Shown here: positions 9,337-17,975 of the stretch, piece after piece | How positions within the stretch are numbered: the first letter of the stretch is position 1 | How the letters are laid out: the number at the start of each line of letters is the position of its first letter | Source: Caldifermentibacillus hisashii | GTDB lineage: Bacteria; Bacillota; Bacilli; Bacillales; Caldibacillaceae | DNA: 64,000 nt | Assembly: GCF_027568575.1 (NCBI RefSeq) | Contig: NZ_JANUVP010000011.1 | Reading direction: 5' to 3' (one strand) | Position numbers and translations under genes: made by a program | Notes under the pieces: generated by a model | Database searches by the model: none | The model's input: only the letters and a program-made list of their open reading frames with translations | Told to the model about the DNA's origin: nothing

Positions 9337-9686
9337 AATACACCTTCCCTTTACTTGCTTTCTTCCATCTTTACGATTGGCCCTGCAATTGTATATTTCC
9401 ACAAAACTTGTATCCTTATCAATGAAAAGGCGAGGAAATCTTGCAGAGCCGGCACACTGTTAATACGAATAATTTATCATTTAATGCTGGAATGTGCATG
9501 TACATTCCAACCAGGTCCGTATCAATACGAATGTTTTTTTACTTCATTGCACGTGATTGAACAAATGTAAAGATATTCGTAACATGATCGTATCAATACA
9601 AATGATTTTTTACTTGCACTGTCTCTTATTTAGCAGCAAATATTTCATGCTTTACGAATTTGGTAGTAATAATTGAACAATGCTGT
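9337..9686. repeat. pgk-tpiA spacer with a 20-bp palindrome and a 26-bp direct repeat
   Basis: A 350-base gap inside the glycolytic gene order holds a perfect-arm inverted repeat, GGAATGT-N6-ACATTCC (9489-9508). Two 26-bp near-identical direct repeats beginning GTATCAATAC lie at 9519-9544 and 9590-9615, starts 71 bases apart. GTATCAATAC is itself a dyad (GTAT-N2-ATAC). No gene or clear terminator is seen. The spacer could carry an extra promoter/operator for tpiA-gpmI-eno or an RNA processing site. Confidence 0.6.
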
Positions 9687-10871
9687 TTATTTATCATTTA
9701 ATGCTGCAACGCCCGGCAATACTTTACCTTCCATAAATTCAAGGGATGCACCGCCGCCGGTTGAAATATGAGTCATTTTTTCTGCTAAATGGAATTTTTC
9801 AACAGCAGCTGCAGAGTCACCACCACCAATAATCGTAATTGCGTCGGTAGCTTCTGCTAAACTTTCAGCAACTGCTTTTGTACCATGGGCAAATTTATCA
9901 AATTCGAATACACCCATCGGTCCGTTCCAAATAACCGTCGCAGATTTTTGAACAACATCACGATAAAGTTCTTCAGTTTTCGGCCCGATATCAAGTGCTT
10001 GCCAATCTGCCGGAATTTCTTTAATATCAACCACTTTTGATTCGGCATTTTCGGCAAATTCTTTTGCGACAACCGCATCAATCGGCATATAGAAGTTGAC
10101 GCCTTTTGCTTTCGCTTTTTCCATAAATTGTTTAGCTAACTCAATTTTATCTTCTTCAAGAAGAGATTGACCGATTTCATACCCTTGAGCTTTCACAAAT
10201 GTATAAGCAAGTCCGCCGCCAATAATGAGATTATCAACTTTTTCAAGCAAGTTTTCAATAACCCCAATTTTATCTTTTACCTTTGCCCCGCCAATGATAG
10301 CTGTGAAAGGACGTTTAGGATTTTCAAGGGCACCACCGAGAACATTTAATTCTTTTTCCATTAAAAATCCGGAAACAGCTGGTAAGTAATGAGCGATCCC
10401 TTCCGTCGAAGCATGGGCCCGGTGTGCGGAACCAAACGCATCGTTAACAAATAAATCGGCAAGTTCAGCAAAAGCCTTAGCTAATTCCGGATCATTTTTC
10501 GTTTCTCCCGGATAGAAGCGTACATTTTCAAGTAAGAGTACGTCGCCATTTTCCATTTTGGCAATTTCTGCTTTAACTGATTCTCCGTATGCTTCGTCCG
10601 CTTTCCGAACCGGTTTGCCGAGCAGTTCTGAAAGGCGATTTCCGGCTGCTGTTAAGCGCATTTCTTCAACAACTTGACCTTTTGGACGACCTAAGTGGCT
10701 GGCCAAAATTACTTTTGCACCTTGTTCTATTAAGTATTGAATGGTTGGTAACGCAGCACGAATCCTCGTGTCATCTGTTACTTGTCCATCTTTCATTGGA
10801 ACGTTAAAGTCTACCCGTACAAAAACTCGTTTTCCTTTAACATCTACATCTCTAACTGATTTTTTAGCCAT
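9687..10871 (-). CDS. pgk: Phosphoglycerate kinase
   Basis: Transfers the acyl phosphate of 1,3-bisphosphoglycerate to ADP. The 394 residues match the family. The N-terminal substrate domain has RVDFNVPMKDG and ASHLGRPKG. GGAKVKDKIGVIENL and the C-terminal nucleotide motif IIGGGDSAAAVEKF are intact. The start at 10871 (MAKKSVRDVDVKGK) follows GGGGAGGTCC at good spacing; the frame opens ten codons earlier without a ribosome-binding site. A terminator-like structure separates it from gapA, so it may have its own promoter as in B. subtilis. Confidence 0.98.
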   Translation of the reverse strand: MAKKSVRDVDVKGKRVFVRVDFNVPMKDGQVTDDTRIRAALPTIQYLIEQGAKVILASHLGRPKGQVVEEMRLTAAGNRLSELLGKPVRKADEAYGESVKAEIAKMENGDVLLLENVRFYPGETKNDPELAKAFAELADLFVNDAFGSAHRAHASTEGIAHYLPAVSGFLMEKELNVLGGALENPKRPFTAIIGGAKVKDKIGVIENLLEKVDNLIIGGGLAYTFVKAQGYEIGQSLLEEDKIELAKQFMEKAKAKGVNFYMPIDAVVAKEFAENAESKVVDIKEIPADWQALDIGPKTEELYRDVVQKSATVIWNGPMGVFEFDKFAHGTKAVAESLAEATDAITIIGGGDSAAAVEKFHLAEKMTHISTGGGASLEFMEGKVLPGVAALNDK

Positions 10872-10914
10872 TGTTCGGACCTCCCCGGGTTTTCTGAACA
10901 TGATTATTATAACA

Positions 10915-10952
10915 ATAAAAAAGGGGAGGGGAATCGTGTATCCCCATTCCCC
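10915..10952 (-). terminator. Terminator/attenuator between gapA and pgk
   Basis: On the minus strand AGGGGAATGGGGAT...ATTCCCCTCCCC folds into a G/C-rich hairpin followed immediately by TTTTTTATTG. It would separate high cggR-gapA expression from the rest of the glycolytic genes. Confidence 0.75.
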
Positions 10953-11014
10953 TGACTAAGGTTCAAATTAGTCTTTTAAATGTTTTATCACTTATGATCT
11001 TGGGCATCTATTTA

Positions 11015-12022
11015 TTAAAGTCCTTTTTTTGCAACATAGTCTACAAGATCAACTACACGGTTAGAGTAACCATATTCGTTGTCATACCAAGCAAGTACTT
11101 TAACTAAGTTACCTTCCATAACCATTGTTGATAAACCGTCAACTGTAGAAGAAACATTTGTATGGTTATAGTCTCTAGAAACTAACGGTAATTCGTTGTA
11201 AGCAAGAATTCCTTTTAATTCGCCTTCAGCAGCTGCTTTGAATGCTGCGTTCACTTCTTCAACAGTTACATCTTTACCAAGTTCAGCAACAAGGTCAACT
11301 AATGATACGTTAGGAGTTGGTACACGAACAGCCATACCATTTAGTTTACCTTTTAATTCAGGAAGAACTAACGCAACAGCTTTTGCAGCACCGGTTGTTG
11401 TTGGAATCATAGATTCAGCTGCTGCACGTGCACGACGAAAATCTTTATGAGGTAAGTCAAGAATTTGTTGGTCGTTTGTGTAAGAGTGAATCGTTGTCAT
11501 CATACCGCGTTTGATTCCGAATTTTTCTTGTAAAACTTTTGCAAATGGAGCTAAGCAGTTTGTTGTACAAGAAGCGTTGGAAATAACATGATGATTTGCC
11601 GGATCATATTTTTCTTCATTAACACCCATAACAATCGTAATATCTTCTTCTTTACCAGGTGCAGAAATAACAACTTTTTTAGCGCCGCCTTCTAAATGTT
11701 TTGCAGCGTCTGCACGTTTTGTGAAGCGTCCGGTAGATTCAACAACGATTTCTACGCCAAGGTCTTTCCAAGGAATTTGCGCCGGGTCACGTTCAGCTAT
11801 AACTTTTACTTTATGACCGGCAACTACGAAAGAATCACCATCAACAGATACTTCTTCTTCTAATGTTCCGTGTACAGAGTCATATTTGAGTAAATGAGCC
11901 AACATTTTTGCATCTGTTAAGTCATTTACAGCTACTACTTCAATATCAGGGTTATTTAATGCTGCACGGAAAACTAACCGTCCAATACGTCCAAAACCGT
12001 TTATACCAACTTTTACTGCCAT
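11015..12022 (-). CDS. gapA: Glyceraldehyde-3-phosphate dehydrogenase, glycolytic
   Basis: NAD-dependent oxidation and phosphorylation of glyceraldehyde 3-phosphate. The 335 residues include the Rossmann start KVGINGFGRIGRLVFRAA, the active-site signature SNASCTTNCLAP with the nucleophilic Cys, and the C-terminal WYDNEYGYSNRVVDL. Two ATGs lie close together; 12022 is chosen because it sits 8 bases after AAAGGAGG, whereas the one at 12028 is only 2 bases away. The CggR context marks this as the glycolytic GapA rather than the gluconeogenic GapB. Confidence 0.98.
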   Translation of the reverse strand: MAVKVGINGFGRIGRLVFRAALNNPDIEVVAVNDLTDAKMLAHLLKYDSVHGTLEEEVSVDGDSFVVAGHKVKVIAERDPAQIPWKDLGVEIVVESTGRFTKRADAAKHLEGGAKKVVISAPGKEEDITIVMGVNEEKYDPANHHVISNASCTTNCLAPFAKVLQEKFGIKRGMMTTIHSYTNDQQILDLPHKDFRRARAAAESMIPTTTGAAKAVALVLPELKGKLNGMAVRVPTPNVSLVDLVAELGKDVTVEEVNAAFKAAAEGELKGILAYNELPLVSRDYNHTNVSSTVDGLSTMVMEGNLVKVLAWYDNEYGYSNRVVDLVDYVAKKGL

Positions 12023-12073
12023 GTTCATTTCCTCCTTTTGAACTGTAAAGAATTTTTTTATATTTAAAAGGGA

Positions 12074-13096
12074 TTACCCTTTTAATATCTCATTTGTTAC
12101 GGCTTCATCGGTAATTAAAACCGTATTTTTCGGGGCGATTTTCATGTACGCCTTGATTGCCTTTGCCTTGGAAGCTCCACCGGCAACAGCAAATATATGA
12201 GGGATGTTTTTTAAATCTTCCAGCTGCAAGCCGACTGTTTGCACTTTATGGACAATGCGCCCATTTTCATCAAAGTAATATCCAAATGCTTCGGCAACAG
12301 CTTTTTCCTGAACAAGCTTTTGCATATCTTCTTCCGATGTCATCCGTCTTCTTGCCATTGTCATTGCATCACCAATCCCGTGAATAACAATATCTGCTGA
12401 TTTGATCTTCATTAGTACTTCTCGAATGGATGACTCTTGGATGAAGGTTTCATAAAACTCTTTCGTGACTTGATCAGGAGAATAGAGGACCGTATAGTTT
12501 CCGCCGGCTTTATTTGCCATCTTTTGACAAATTGTATTTGCCTGGTCTTTTATATCTGCCCCGATTCCACCTCGAGCAGGGACAAACAGCAAGTTCTCTT
12601 TATTTAATTTTTCAGTAAATGCCTCAGCAACAGCATTCATTGTAGATCCGCCGGTCACACTAATAACTTGACCTTCTTTAATGACTTCCTTAAGTCTGCT
12701 TACACATGCACGCCCTAATTCAGACTTAACCCAGTCCGATTCATCGGCGTTACCGGAAACGACATTACATGATTGAAGATTTAGGGCAGCTGCCAACTGT
12801 TTTTCTAATTCCGGGGCACTTGAAAATTCCTTCATAATTGGTTCAAGTTGGTCCAAAATTATTTTTCCCTCTTCTGTTAATCTCATACCGGACGTTGAAA
12901 TTGCAATTAAATCTTGATCTTTAAGAAAATCTGTTTCACTGCGTAATACCCGTTCAGTTATTTGTAAACTTTGGGATAAACTGCGTCTGCCAACCGGCTG
13001 CATAATTTCTATGTAACGAAGAATTCGATATCTTTTCTGCATGATTTCAACTAAATCCGGTATTAGTCTTTTTTGTACATTAATAATCGACTTCAT
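12074..13096 (-). CDS. cggR: Central glycolytic genes regulator, SorC/DeoR family
   Basis: Represses the gapA operon; fructose 1,6-bisphosphate is the known inducer in B. subtilis. The 340 residues comprise an N-terminal winged helix-turn-helix (~20-75, including GRRSLSQSLQITERVLRSE) and a C-terminal sugar-phosphate-binding domain of SorC type (GGSTMNAVAEAF, VPARGGIGAD, GGASKAKAIKAYM). The ATG follows GAGGAGAAC. gapA starts 51 bases downstream. An operator matching the CggR tandem-repeat pattern lies upstream at 13210-13245. Confidence 0.96.
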   Translation of the reverse strand: MKSIINVQKRLIPDLVEIMQKRYRILRYIEIMQPVGRRSLSQSLQITERVLRSETDFLKDQDLIAISTSGMRLTEEGKIILDQLEPIMKEFSSAPELEKQLAAALNLQSCNVVSGNADESDWVKSELGRACVSRLKEVIKEGQVISVTGGSTMNAVAEAFTEKLNKENLLFVPARGGIGADIKDQANTICQKMANKAGGNYTVLYSPDQVTKEFYETFIQESSIREVLMKIKSADIVIHGIGDAMTMARRRMTSEEDMQKLVQEKAVAEAFGYYFDENGRIVHKVQTVGLQLEDLKNIPHIFAVAGGASKAKAIKAYMKIAPKNTVLITDEAVTNEILKG

Positions 13097-13209
13097 TCTA
13101 TGTTCTCCTCACAAATAACAGGAATAGGTGGACTTATTGAAACCCTGCTATCGTTAATAATGTCCCACTCAAAGCAAAAATAATACTGGGGAAATTCAAT
13201 ATTTTATTG

Positions 13210-13255
13210 GTCAGTAACCGACCCATAAGGTTATTTTTCGTCCCACAGATATCAA
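13210..13255 (-). promoter_or_regulatory. cggR-gapA promoter and CggR operator
   Basis: On the minus strand the sequence TGGGAC-N6-TAAC-N4-TGGGTC-N6-TGAC (13245 down to 13210) follows the arrangement known for the B. subtilis operator, CGGGAC-N6-TGTC repeated with N4 between, including the exact 20-bp period. A plausible sigma-A promoter, TTGATA (13255-13250) and TAACCT (13233-13228), has a 16-bp spacer and overlaps the first half of the operator. The pattern match is direct; the promoter is inferred. Confidence 0.65.
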
Positions 13256-13307
13256 AAAAAAATCATCTCCGTTACACTTATTATGTTAGCAGAGAATATA
13301 TGGAAAA

Positions 13308-13568
13308 TCAACTATCTTTAACATTTTTATTTTTTTGTAAGCGCATTCTAATTACATGTTCATCAATTTGCCCAAATTGAATGACCTCTCCGTCAATTTC
13401 TACAACAGGAATATACAAACCGTACTTTTCTTCCAAATCATCATTTTCTTCAATATCAACCAATTTGAGGGTGAAATCATGCTCATTCTGTAATCCTCTC
13501 AAAATTTCAAGCGCATTATCGCATAAATGGCATTCTTTCCTTTTATAAAAAATAATTTCTTGTCTCAA
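13308..13568 (-). CDS. Glutaredoxin-like thiol-disulfide protein
   Basis: A small thioredoxin-fold protein of 86 residues with the redox motif CHLC near the N-terminus (YKRKECHLCDNALEIL) and the cis-proline segment IPVVEID. It belongs to the short glutaredoxin-like group (DUF836 type) whose partners are poorly known. The start is a TTG at 13568, because AAAGGAG lies 7 bases before it; an alternative TTG at 13586 overlaps that site. It lies between rpoN and cggR without an obvious operon partner. Confidence 0.8.
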   Translation of the reverse strand: MRQEIIFYKRKECHLCDNALEILRGLQNEHDFTLKLVDIEENDDLEEKYGLYIPVVEIDGEVIQFGQIDEHVIRMRLQKNKNVKDS

Positions 13569-13656
13569 ATTTGTTCTCCTTTCCAATCAGGCCTGTCACA
13601 GATTACTTGTTATCGTTTCGGTTTGGACCATACAGATTCCGGTTACCGATCCATCC

Positions 13657-14979
13657 TTAATTATATCTTTTTCTTTTGATTGAAGAAGGAATCTTCAATT
13701 GCTCGCGGTATTTGGTAACTGTTCTTCTCGAAACACGTATCCCCTTTTTTTCGAGCAGCTTGACAATTTCTTGGTCCGAATAAGGTGATTTTTTATTTTC
13801 TTGGTCAATCATATCGCGAATTTCATTTTTTACCTGTTCGGTTGATATGGCATCATTACCGGTTGCTGTTTTTGCTCCGGTTGTAAACAGTTTTCGCAGA
13901 GGAATCGTTCCAATTGGTGTACGGGCATATTTGTTTTTTGCAATTCGAGATATGGTTGATTCATGAACGCCGATTTTTTCTGCAACATTATTCATGGTCA
14001 TCGGTTTTAATTCTTTCTTACTCCCCAATAGGTATGGTTCTTGCATCTCTATAATTGCACGCATCATGTTGATCATTGTTGTTTTTCTTTGTTCGATACT
14101 TTGTTTCAACCATTGGATCTGTTGATATTTTTCTTTCACATAAGATTTTACCATTGGTTCAGGTTGTTGCATCAATTCATGATAGTAACCTTCATTAATG
14201 TTTATATGAAAATAGGAATCTTCTGCTACATGAATATGCCAAATATCTTCCTTTTTTTCAATGATTATATCCGGTATCACATATTCGGTTCGCTCATTAG
14301 ATATTAGTGCGCCCGGTCGAGGTTCCAATGTTTGAATCAGATCAAAAAGTCGTTGAATTTCATTTAATGAGATGTTTAATTCTTTTTCAATTTTTTTCCA
14401 CTTTTTATAAGCAAAATCGTCGAAATAATGTTCCACGATTTCTATAAGCCGTGGGTCTGCGTTTTCATTCCGCCTTAGCTGCAATATAATACATTCTTGT
14501 AAATTCCTTGCCCCGATACCCGCCGGTTCAAGACTTTGGATTATATTAAGGGCTTTTTCACCTATTTCCCTCGGTAAATTTAAAATCCGGCTGGCTTCAT
14601 CTATATCAATTTCTAAATAACCATTGTCATTTAAATTGTTGATTAAAAATGTGACATAGTTTTTTTCTGCTGAAGAAAGATTTTTTGTCAATAATTGATC
14701 TTGTAAATAATTTGACAGGCTGGGCAAATGGTCGGGGATAAAAGCTTCAAAATTGCCTGCGCTTGCTGATTGTTTTTTTCTTTTTTTCAAGGATTTTTGA
14801 CTAAAAGTGGAATAATAATTCATTTCGACTTCCAGCAGCGGATTTTCTGTCGCTATTTGTTCAACAAAACCGGCTAATTCCATGGAAGTATATTGGAGTA
14901 ACGAAATCGCCTGGACAAGTTCCTGTGACATATTTAATTTTAATGCTTGTTGTTGGAACATTCCATATTCGATATTCAT
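13657..14979 (-). CDS. rpoN: RNA polymerase sigma-54 factor (SigL)
   Basis: Alternative sigma factor recognising -24/-12 promoters, dependent on AAA+ activators. The 440 residues contain the N-terminal activator-interacting region rich in Q/L (FQQQALKLNMSQELVQAI), the core-binding domain (GIGARNLQECIILQLRR), a helix-turn-helix (TMNNVAEKIGVHESTISRIAKNK reduced in part) and the C-terminal RpoN box SRRTVTKYREQLKIPSS. Of two nearby ATGs, 14979 has the better distance from GGGAG. The partial regulator at the start of the window belongs to the activator family but looks degenerate. Confidence 0.97.
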   Translation of the reverse strand: MNIEYGMFQQQALKLNMSQELVQAISLLQYTSMELAGFVEQIATENPLLEVEMNYYSTFSQKSLKKRKKQSASAGNFEAFIPDHLPSLSNYLQDQLLTKNLSSAEKNYVTFLINNLNDNGYLEIDIDEASRILNLPREIGEKALNIIQSLEPAGIGARNLQECIILQLRRNENADPRLIEIVEHYFDDFAYKKWKKIEKELNISLNEIQRLFDLIQTLEPRPGALISNERTEYVIPDIIIEKKEDIWHIHVAEDSYFHININEGYYHELMQQPEPMVKSYVKEKYQQIQWLKQSIEQRKTTMINMMRAIIEMQEPYLLGSKKELKPMTMNNVAEKIGVHESTISRIAKNKYARTPIGTIPLRKLFTTGAKTATGNDAISTEQVKNEIRDMIDQENKKSPYSDQEIVKLLEKKGIRVSRRTVTKYREQLKIPSSIKRKRYN

Positions 14980-15141
14980 ATACATCTCTCCCTTATTCTC
15001 ATTGTAAGGGTTTTCTTCAAAATCGAAAACAAAAATCGACCAATTTAAGAAAATTATTTATTTCCAACTTTACTAAGGTAGCCCAATTGCGGCGTGCATG
15101 CATACAGGCGAAAAACGAAACGGCCAGTAACATTTTCCCTC

Positions 15142-15170
15142 TTGATTAATTATTGCGTTTGAATTATAAT
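15142..15170 (+). promoter_or_regulatory. Sigma-A promoter of the tRNA-Arg gene
   Basis: TTGATT and TATAAT are separated by exactly 17 bases, and the predicted start is ~20 bases before the mature tRNA 5' end. This is one of the strongest promoter matches in the window. Confidence 0.85.
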
Positions 15171-15197
15171 AGTTTTTGTTCGTCAGTAATACAGTTT

Positions 15198-15269
15198 GCC
15201 CTCGTGGTGTAACGGATAGCACGCAAGATTCCGGTTCTTGAAATGTGGGTTCGATTCCTGCCGAGGGCG
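15198..15269 (+). tRNA. tRNA-Arg, anticodon CCG
   Basis: Acceptor arms GCCCTCG/CGAGGGC, a D-arm with AACGGATAGC, the anticodon stem CAAGA/TCTTG around loop TTCCGGT (anticodon CCG, reads CGG), a four-base variable loop and the T-loop TTCGATT. CCA is not encoded. It stands between rpoN and clpP, like the single tRNA-Arg near sigL in B. subtilis, with its own promoter and terminator. Confidence 0.95.
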
Positions 15270-15280
15270 TTCAAACACTG

Positions 15281-15319
15281 AATACCATTACGTTTATAAG
15301 ACGTAGTGGTATTTTTTTA
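15281..15319 (+). terminator. Terminator of the tRNA-Arg gene
   Basis: AATACCATTACGT and ACGTAGTGGTATT form a stem with one wobble/mismatch region, followed by TTTTTTTAT, 12 bases past the tRNA. Confidence 0.85.
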
Positions 15320-15353
15320 TACATAATATAAGTGAGAAAACTTTTTAAAAGTA

Positions 15354-15641
15354 TTACGAATTATAAGTAGCATTGCGGAATGGCGGCATCCATACCTCAA
15401 CAAGATCAACAACTTGATTCGATTCTGTTTTTATATCTGTTGCTTTTGAAGGTGCGGGGATCGATACACTATCTTCCTCCATACCGTATAAATGATGCGC
15501 CATTGCTTCTTTTGCCATAGCTAACGCTTCTTCATTCGTGCCACCAAAAGTTAAGCAACCAAGTAAGTCCGGAAACTCTACTGAAATTCCATCTTCCGCA
15601 TAATCAAAAATTGCAGGATAAATATATCGGTTTTTTCCCAT
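15354..15641 (-). CDS. HicB-like (UPF0150) protein, solitary
   Basis: A 95-residue protein with the partly degraded RNase-H-like fold of HicB antitoxins: YPAIFDYAEDGISVEFPDLLG, then GGTNEEALAMAKEAMAHHL. The start at 15641 follows AAAGGAGG; upstream in-frame codons lack homology. HicB normally neutralises a HicA mRNA interferase encoded next to it, but no HicA-sized gene exists here and no C-terminal DNA-binding domain is visible. It is an orphan antitoxin-like protein of unknown role, convergent with the tRNA gene. Confidence 0.8.
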   Translation of the reverse strand: MGKNRYIYPAIFDYAEDGISVEFPDLLGCLTFGGTNEEALAMAKEAMAHHLYGMEEDSVSIPAPSKATDIKTESNQVVDLVEVWMPPFRNATYNS

Positions 15642-15770
15642 ATTTCTTCCTCCTTTTAAGAGAATTTTATTCAAGTCCTGCTTGTTTTAATATGTTCTTT
15701 TAGGTTTAAAATAACATATACTTGGTAATATTTGAAGGAGAAATCAATTCTTTTTCTTTGTAGCCTTATG

Positions 15771-15811
15771 TTTGACCTTTATTGACCTTTGTTGTAGAAT
15801 GTACATATATT
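15771..15811 (+). promoter_or_regulatory. clpP promoter with CtsR operator
   Basis: On the minus strand GGTCAATAAAGGTCAAA (15788-15771) matches the CtsR heat-shock operator, a direct repeat of GGTCAAA. TTGACC (15782-15787) inside the box can serve as a -35 element, with TATATT (15806-15811) as the -10 element 18 bases on. Repressor and polymerase sites overlap, as known for CtsR-controlled clpP. Confidence 0.85.
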
Positions 15812-15868
15812 AGATTGAAAACCTTTGGCAATTAGTAAAAGGGAATTTCAATTAAAGGAGGATAAAAA

Positions 15869-16462
15869 ATGAATTTAATTCCTACAGTTATTGAACAAAC
15901 AAGTCGCGGGGAACGTGCATATGATATTTATTCCCGACTTTTGAAAGACCGGATTATTATTCTCGGCGGGCAAATTGATGATGTCTCGGCCAACTCGATT
16001 GTTGCCCAATTATTATTCCTGGATGCCGAAAACCCGGAGAAAGATATTTCCCTTTATATTAACAGTCCCGGTGGAAGTGTAACAGCAGGTATGGCTATTT
16101 ATGATACGATGAATTTTGTTAAAGCAGATGTCCAAACCATTTGTATCGGAATGGCCGCATCTATGGGTGCATTCCTGCTTTCTTCAGGTGCAAAAGGGAA
16201 ACGTTATGCTTTACCAAACGCAGAAGTCATGATTCACCAACCACTGGGCGGTGCTCAAGGTCAAGCAACAGAAATTGAAATTGCAGCAAGACATATTTTA
16301 TATACTCGTGATAAATTAAATAAAATCTTGGCTGAAAATACCGGTCAACCCTTGGAAGTCATTGAAAGGGATACAGACCGCGATAACTTTATGTCTGCAG
16401 AAAGAGCAAAAGAATATGGATTGATTGACCACATCATCAGTCGAAATACAATTGGAAAATAG
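15869..16462 (+). CDS. clpP: ATP-dependent Clp protease proteolytic subunit
   Basis: Serine peptidase that forms the tetradecameric chamber used with ClpC, ClpX and ClpE ATPases. The 197 residues match the family. The catalytic triad is visible: Ser98 in GMAASMGAF, His123 in MIHQPLGG, and Asp in the DRDNFMSAEEA-like stretch near the C-terminus (here DRDNFMSAERA). The N-terminal LIPTVIEQTSRGERAYDIYS is intact. The start follows AAAGGAGG, and the upstream region carries a CtsR box. Confidence 0.98.
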   Translation: MNLIPTVIEQTSRGERAYDIYSRLLKDRIIILGGQIDDVSANSIVAQLLFLDAENPEKDISLYINSPGGSVTAGMAIYDTMNFVKADVQTICIGMAASMGAFLLSSGAKGKRYALPNAEVMIHQPLGGAQGQATEIEIAARHILYTRDKLNKILAENTGQPLEVIERDTDRDNFMSAERAKEYGLIDHIISRNTIGK

Positions 16463-16464
16463 TC

Positions 16465-16494
16465 AAAAAACCGGGTAATGCGCCCGGTTTTTTT
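16465..16494 (+). terminator. clpP terminator
   Basis: AAAAAACCGGG and CCCGGTTTTTT pair around a 7-nt loop, starting 3 bases after the clpP stop. Confidence 0.92.
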
Positions 16495-16504
16495 CTGGAT
16501 GACG

Positions 16505-16577
16505 AAAAAAGCTGTCATAACCGTAACCGCTTCATTCATTTTAAAAAAACAGGCAGGTATTTGACAGCTTTTTTTTG
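16505..16577 (-). terminator. Long-loop hairpin after crh
   Basis: AAAAAAGCTGTCA and TGACAGCTTTTTT form a perfect 13-bp stem closing a 44-base interior, between convergent clpP and crh. A/T runs flank both arms, so it can serve the minus-strand crh transcript. Confidence 0.65.
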
Positions 16578-16593
16578 CTTTATCAAAAACAAA

Positions 16594-16854
16594 TTAATTA
16601 TTTTCATCTTCAACAAATTTCGTTAATACTTCCAACGCTTCTGCCTCATCACTACCATCGGCAATTATTTTAATTGTTTTCCCGGAACCTATCGCTAAAC
16701 TCATAATCCCCATAATACTTTTGGCATTGACTGTTCGACTTTCACTTTCAATTGAAATATCAGATGAAAACCGATTCGCCTCCTGGACAAATAATGCTGC
16801 CGGTCGAGCTTGCAGGCCGGATTTTAATTTTACTTTCACATTTTTTTCTAACAT
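16594..16854 (-). CDS. crh: HPr-like catabolite repression protein Crh
   Basis: An 86-residue HPr homologue. It is Crh rather than HPr because position 15 is Gln in GLQARPAA, where HPr has the phosphotransferase His. The regulatory Ser46 (NAKSIMGIMSLA) is kept, so it is a substrate of HPr kinase (encoded here at 26.3 kb) but not of enzyme I. Phosphorylated Crh is known as a CcpA co-effector and Crh also binds metabolic enzymes. It closes the yvcI-rapZ-yvcK-whiA-crh order. Confidence 0.96.
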   Translation of the reverse strand: MLEKNVKVKLKSGLQARPAALFVQEANRFSSDISIESESRTVNAKSIMGIMSLAIGSGKTIKIIADGSDEAEALEVLTKFVEDENN

Positions 16855-16998
16855 AATCCTTTCCTCCTTGATAAATGTATATATCTATGAATCTTTTAAT
16901 TTTCCGGATAAAGGGGAACTTCAATCTAAGGGGGAAACAATATCCCCCCACCGATTATTCGTATAAAGAAAAACTTGAGTGCCCGATCCTTTAAAAAA

Positions 16999-17946
16999 TT
17001 ATTTAAAGTGAACGGTTTGACCCGCTCGCAGCTTTTCTGCAATTTCGTCAATTTTTCTTAACCGGTGATTAATCCCCGACTTACTAATTCCTCCTGATAC
17101 CATTTCACCCAATTCTTTCAACGTCACATCTTGGTATTCAATTCTTAATTTTGCGATTTCCCTCAGCTTTTCCGGTAGCGAATCCAGTCCAATCGTTTGA
17201 TCAATAAATTTAATATTTTCTACTTGTCTGATAGCCGCTCCAATCGTTTTGTTCAAATTTGCGGTTTCACAGTTTACCAAGCGATTCACTGAGTTTCTCA
17301 TATCCCGGACTATGCGGACATCCTCAAATCTTAACAACGCATTGTGTGCACCAATAATGCCCAGAAAATCGGAAATTTTTTCAGCTTCCTTCAAGTAAGT
17401 AATCCAACCCTTTTTCCGCTCCAAAGTTTTGCTGTTTAATGAGAAAGAGTTGAGAAGCTCACACAACGCCTCACTATGATCCTTATATAATGTAAAAATC
17501 TCTAAATGATATGAAGAGGTTTCGGGATTATTAATTGAACCACCTGCTAAAAAAGCACCTCTTAAATAAGCCCTTTTGCAACTTTCCTTTTGAATCAGTT
17601 CGGGGGCTATTTGATGATGAAATTCAAATCCTTCATCAATAATAGAAAGGTCTTTTAAAATTTCCTTGACCTGGTCAATTAACCGAACAATATAGACGTT
17701 GTTTTTTTTCAACCTCATTTTTTTCCTGACAAATAATTCCACATCCACTTGGTAGTGTTTTTTTAAAAGCGAGTAGATCCGGCGCGCAATGGCTGCATTT
17801 TCTGTTTGGATATCGACAACAAGTCGTTGATTCGTAAAAGAAACGGCACCGTTCATACGAATTAATGCAGATAGTTCCGATTTGCTGCAGGTGTCGTCGA
17901 TCGGTAAATTGGTTAATTCTTTTTTTACATCTGAGGCAAAAGACAA
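16999..17946 (-). CDS. whiA: WhiA, LAGLIDADG-related DNA-binding protein
   Basis: A 315-residue protein combining a homing-endonuclease-like N-terminal domain without nuclease function and a C-terminal helix-turn-helix (VTLKELGEMVSGGISKSGIN). In Bacillus it affects division and chromosome segregation. The TTG at 17946 is chosen: GGAGG lies 8 bases upstream and the product then starts SFASDVKKEL like its relatives. Its gene follows yvcK by about 30 bases in a conserved cluster. Confidence 0.96.
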   Translation of the reverse strand: MSFASDVKKELTNLPIDDTCSKSELSALIRMNGAVSFTNQRLVVDIQTENAAIARRIYSLLKKHYQVDVELFVRKKMRLKKNNVYIVRLIDQVKEILKDLSIIDEGFEFHHQIAPELIQKESCKRAYLRGAFLAGGSINNPETSSYHLEIFTLYKDHSEALCELLNSFSLNSKTLERKKGWITYLKEAEKISDFLGIIGAHNALLRFEDVRIVRDMRNSVNRLVNCETANLNKTIGAAIRQVENIKFIDQTIGLDSLPEKLREIAKLRIEYQDVTLKELGEMVSGGISKSGINHRLRKIDEIAEKLRAGQTVHFK

Positions 17947-17975
17947 TCCCCTAACCTCCATTCATACATCTAATA

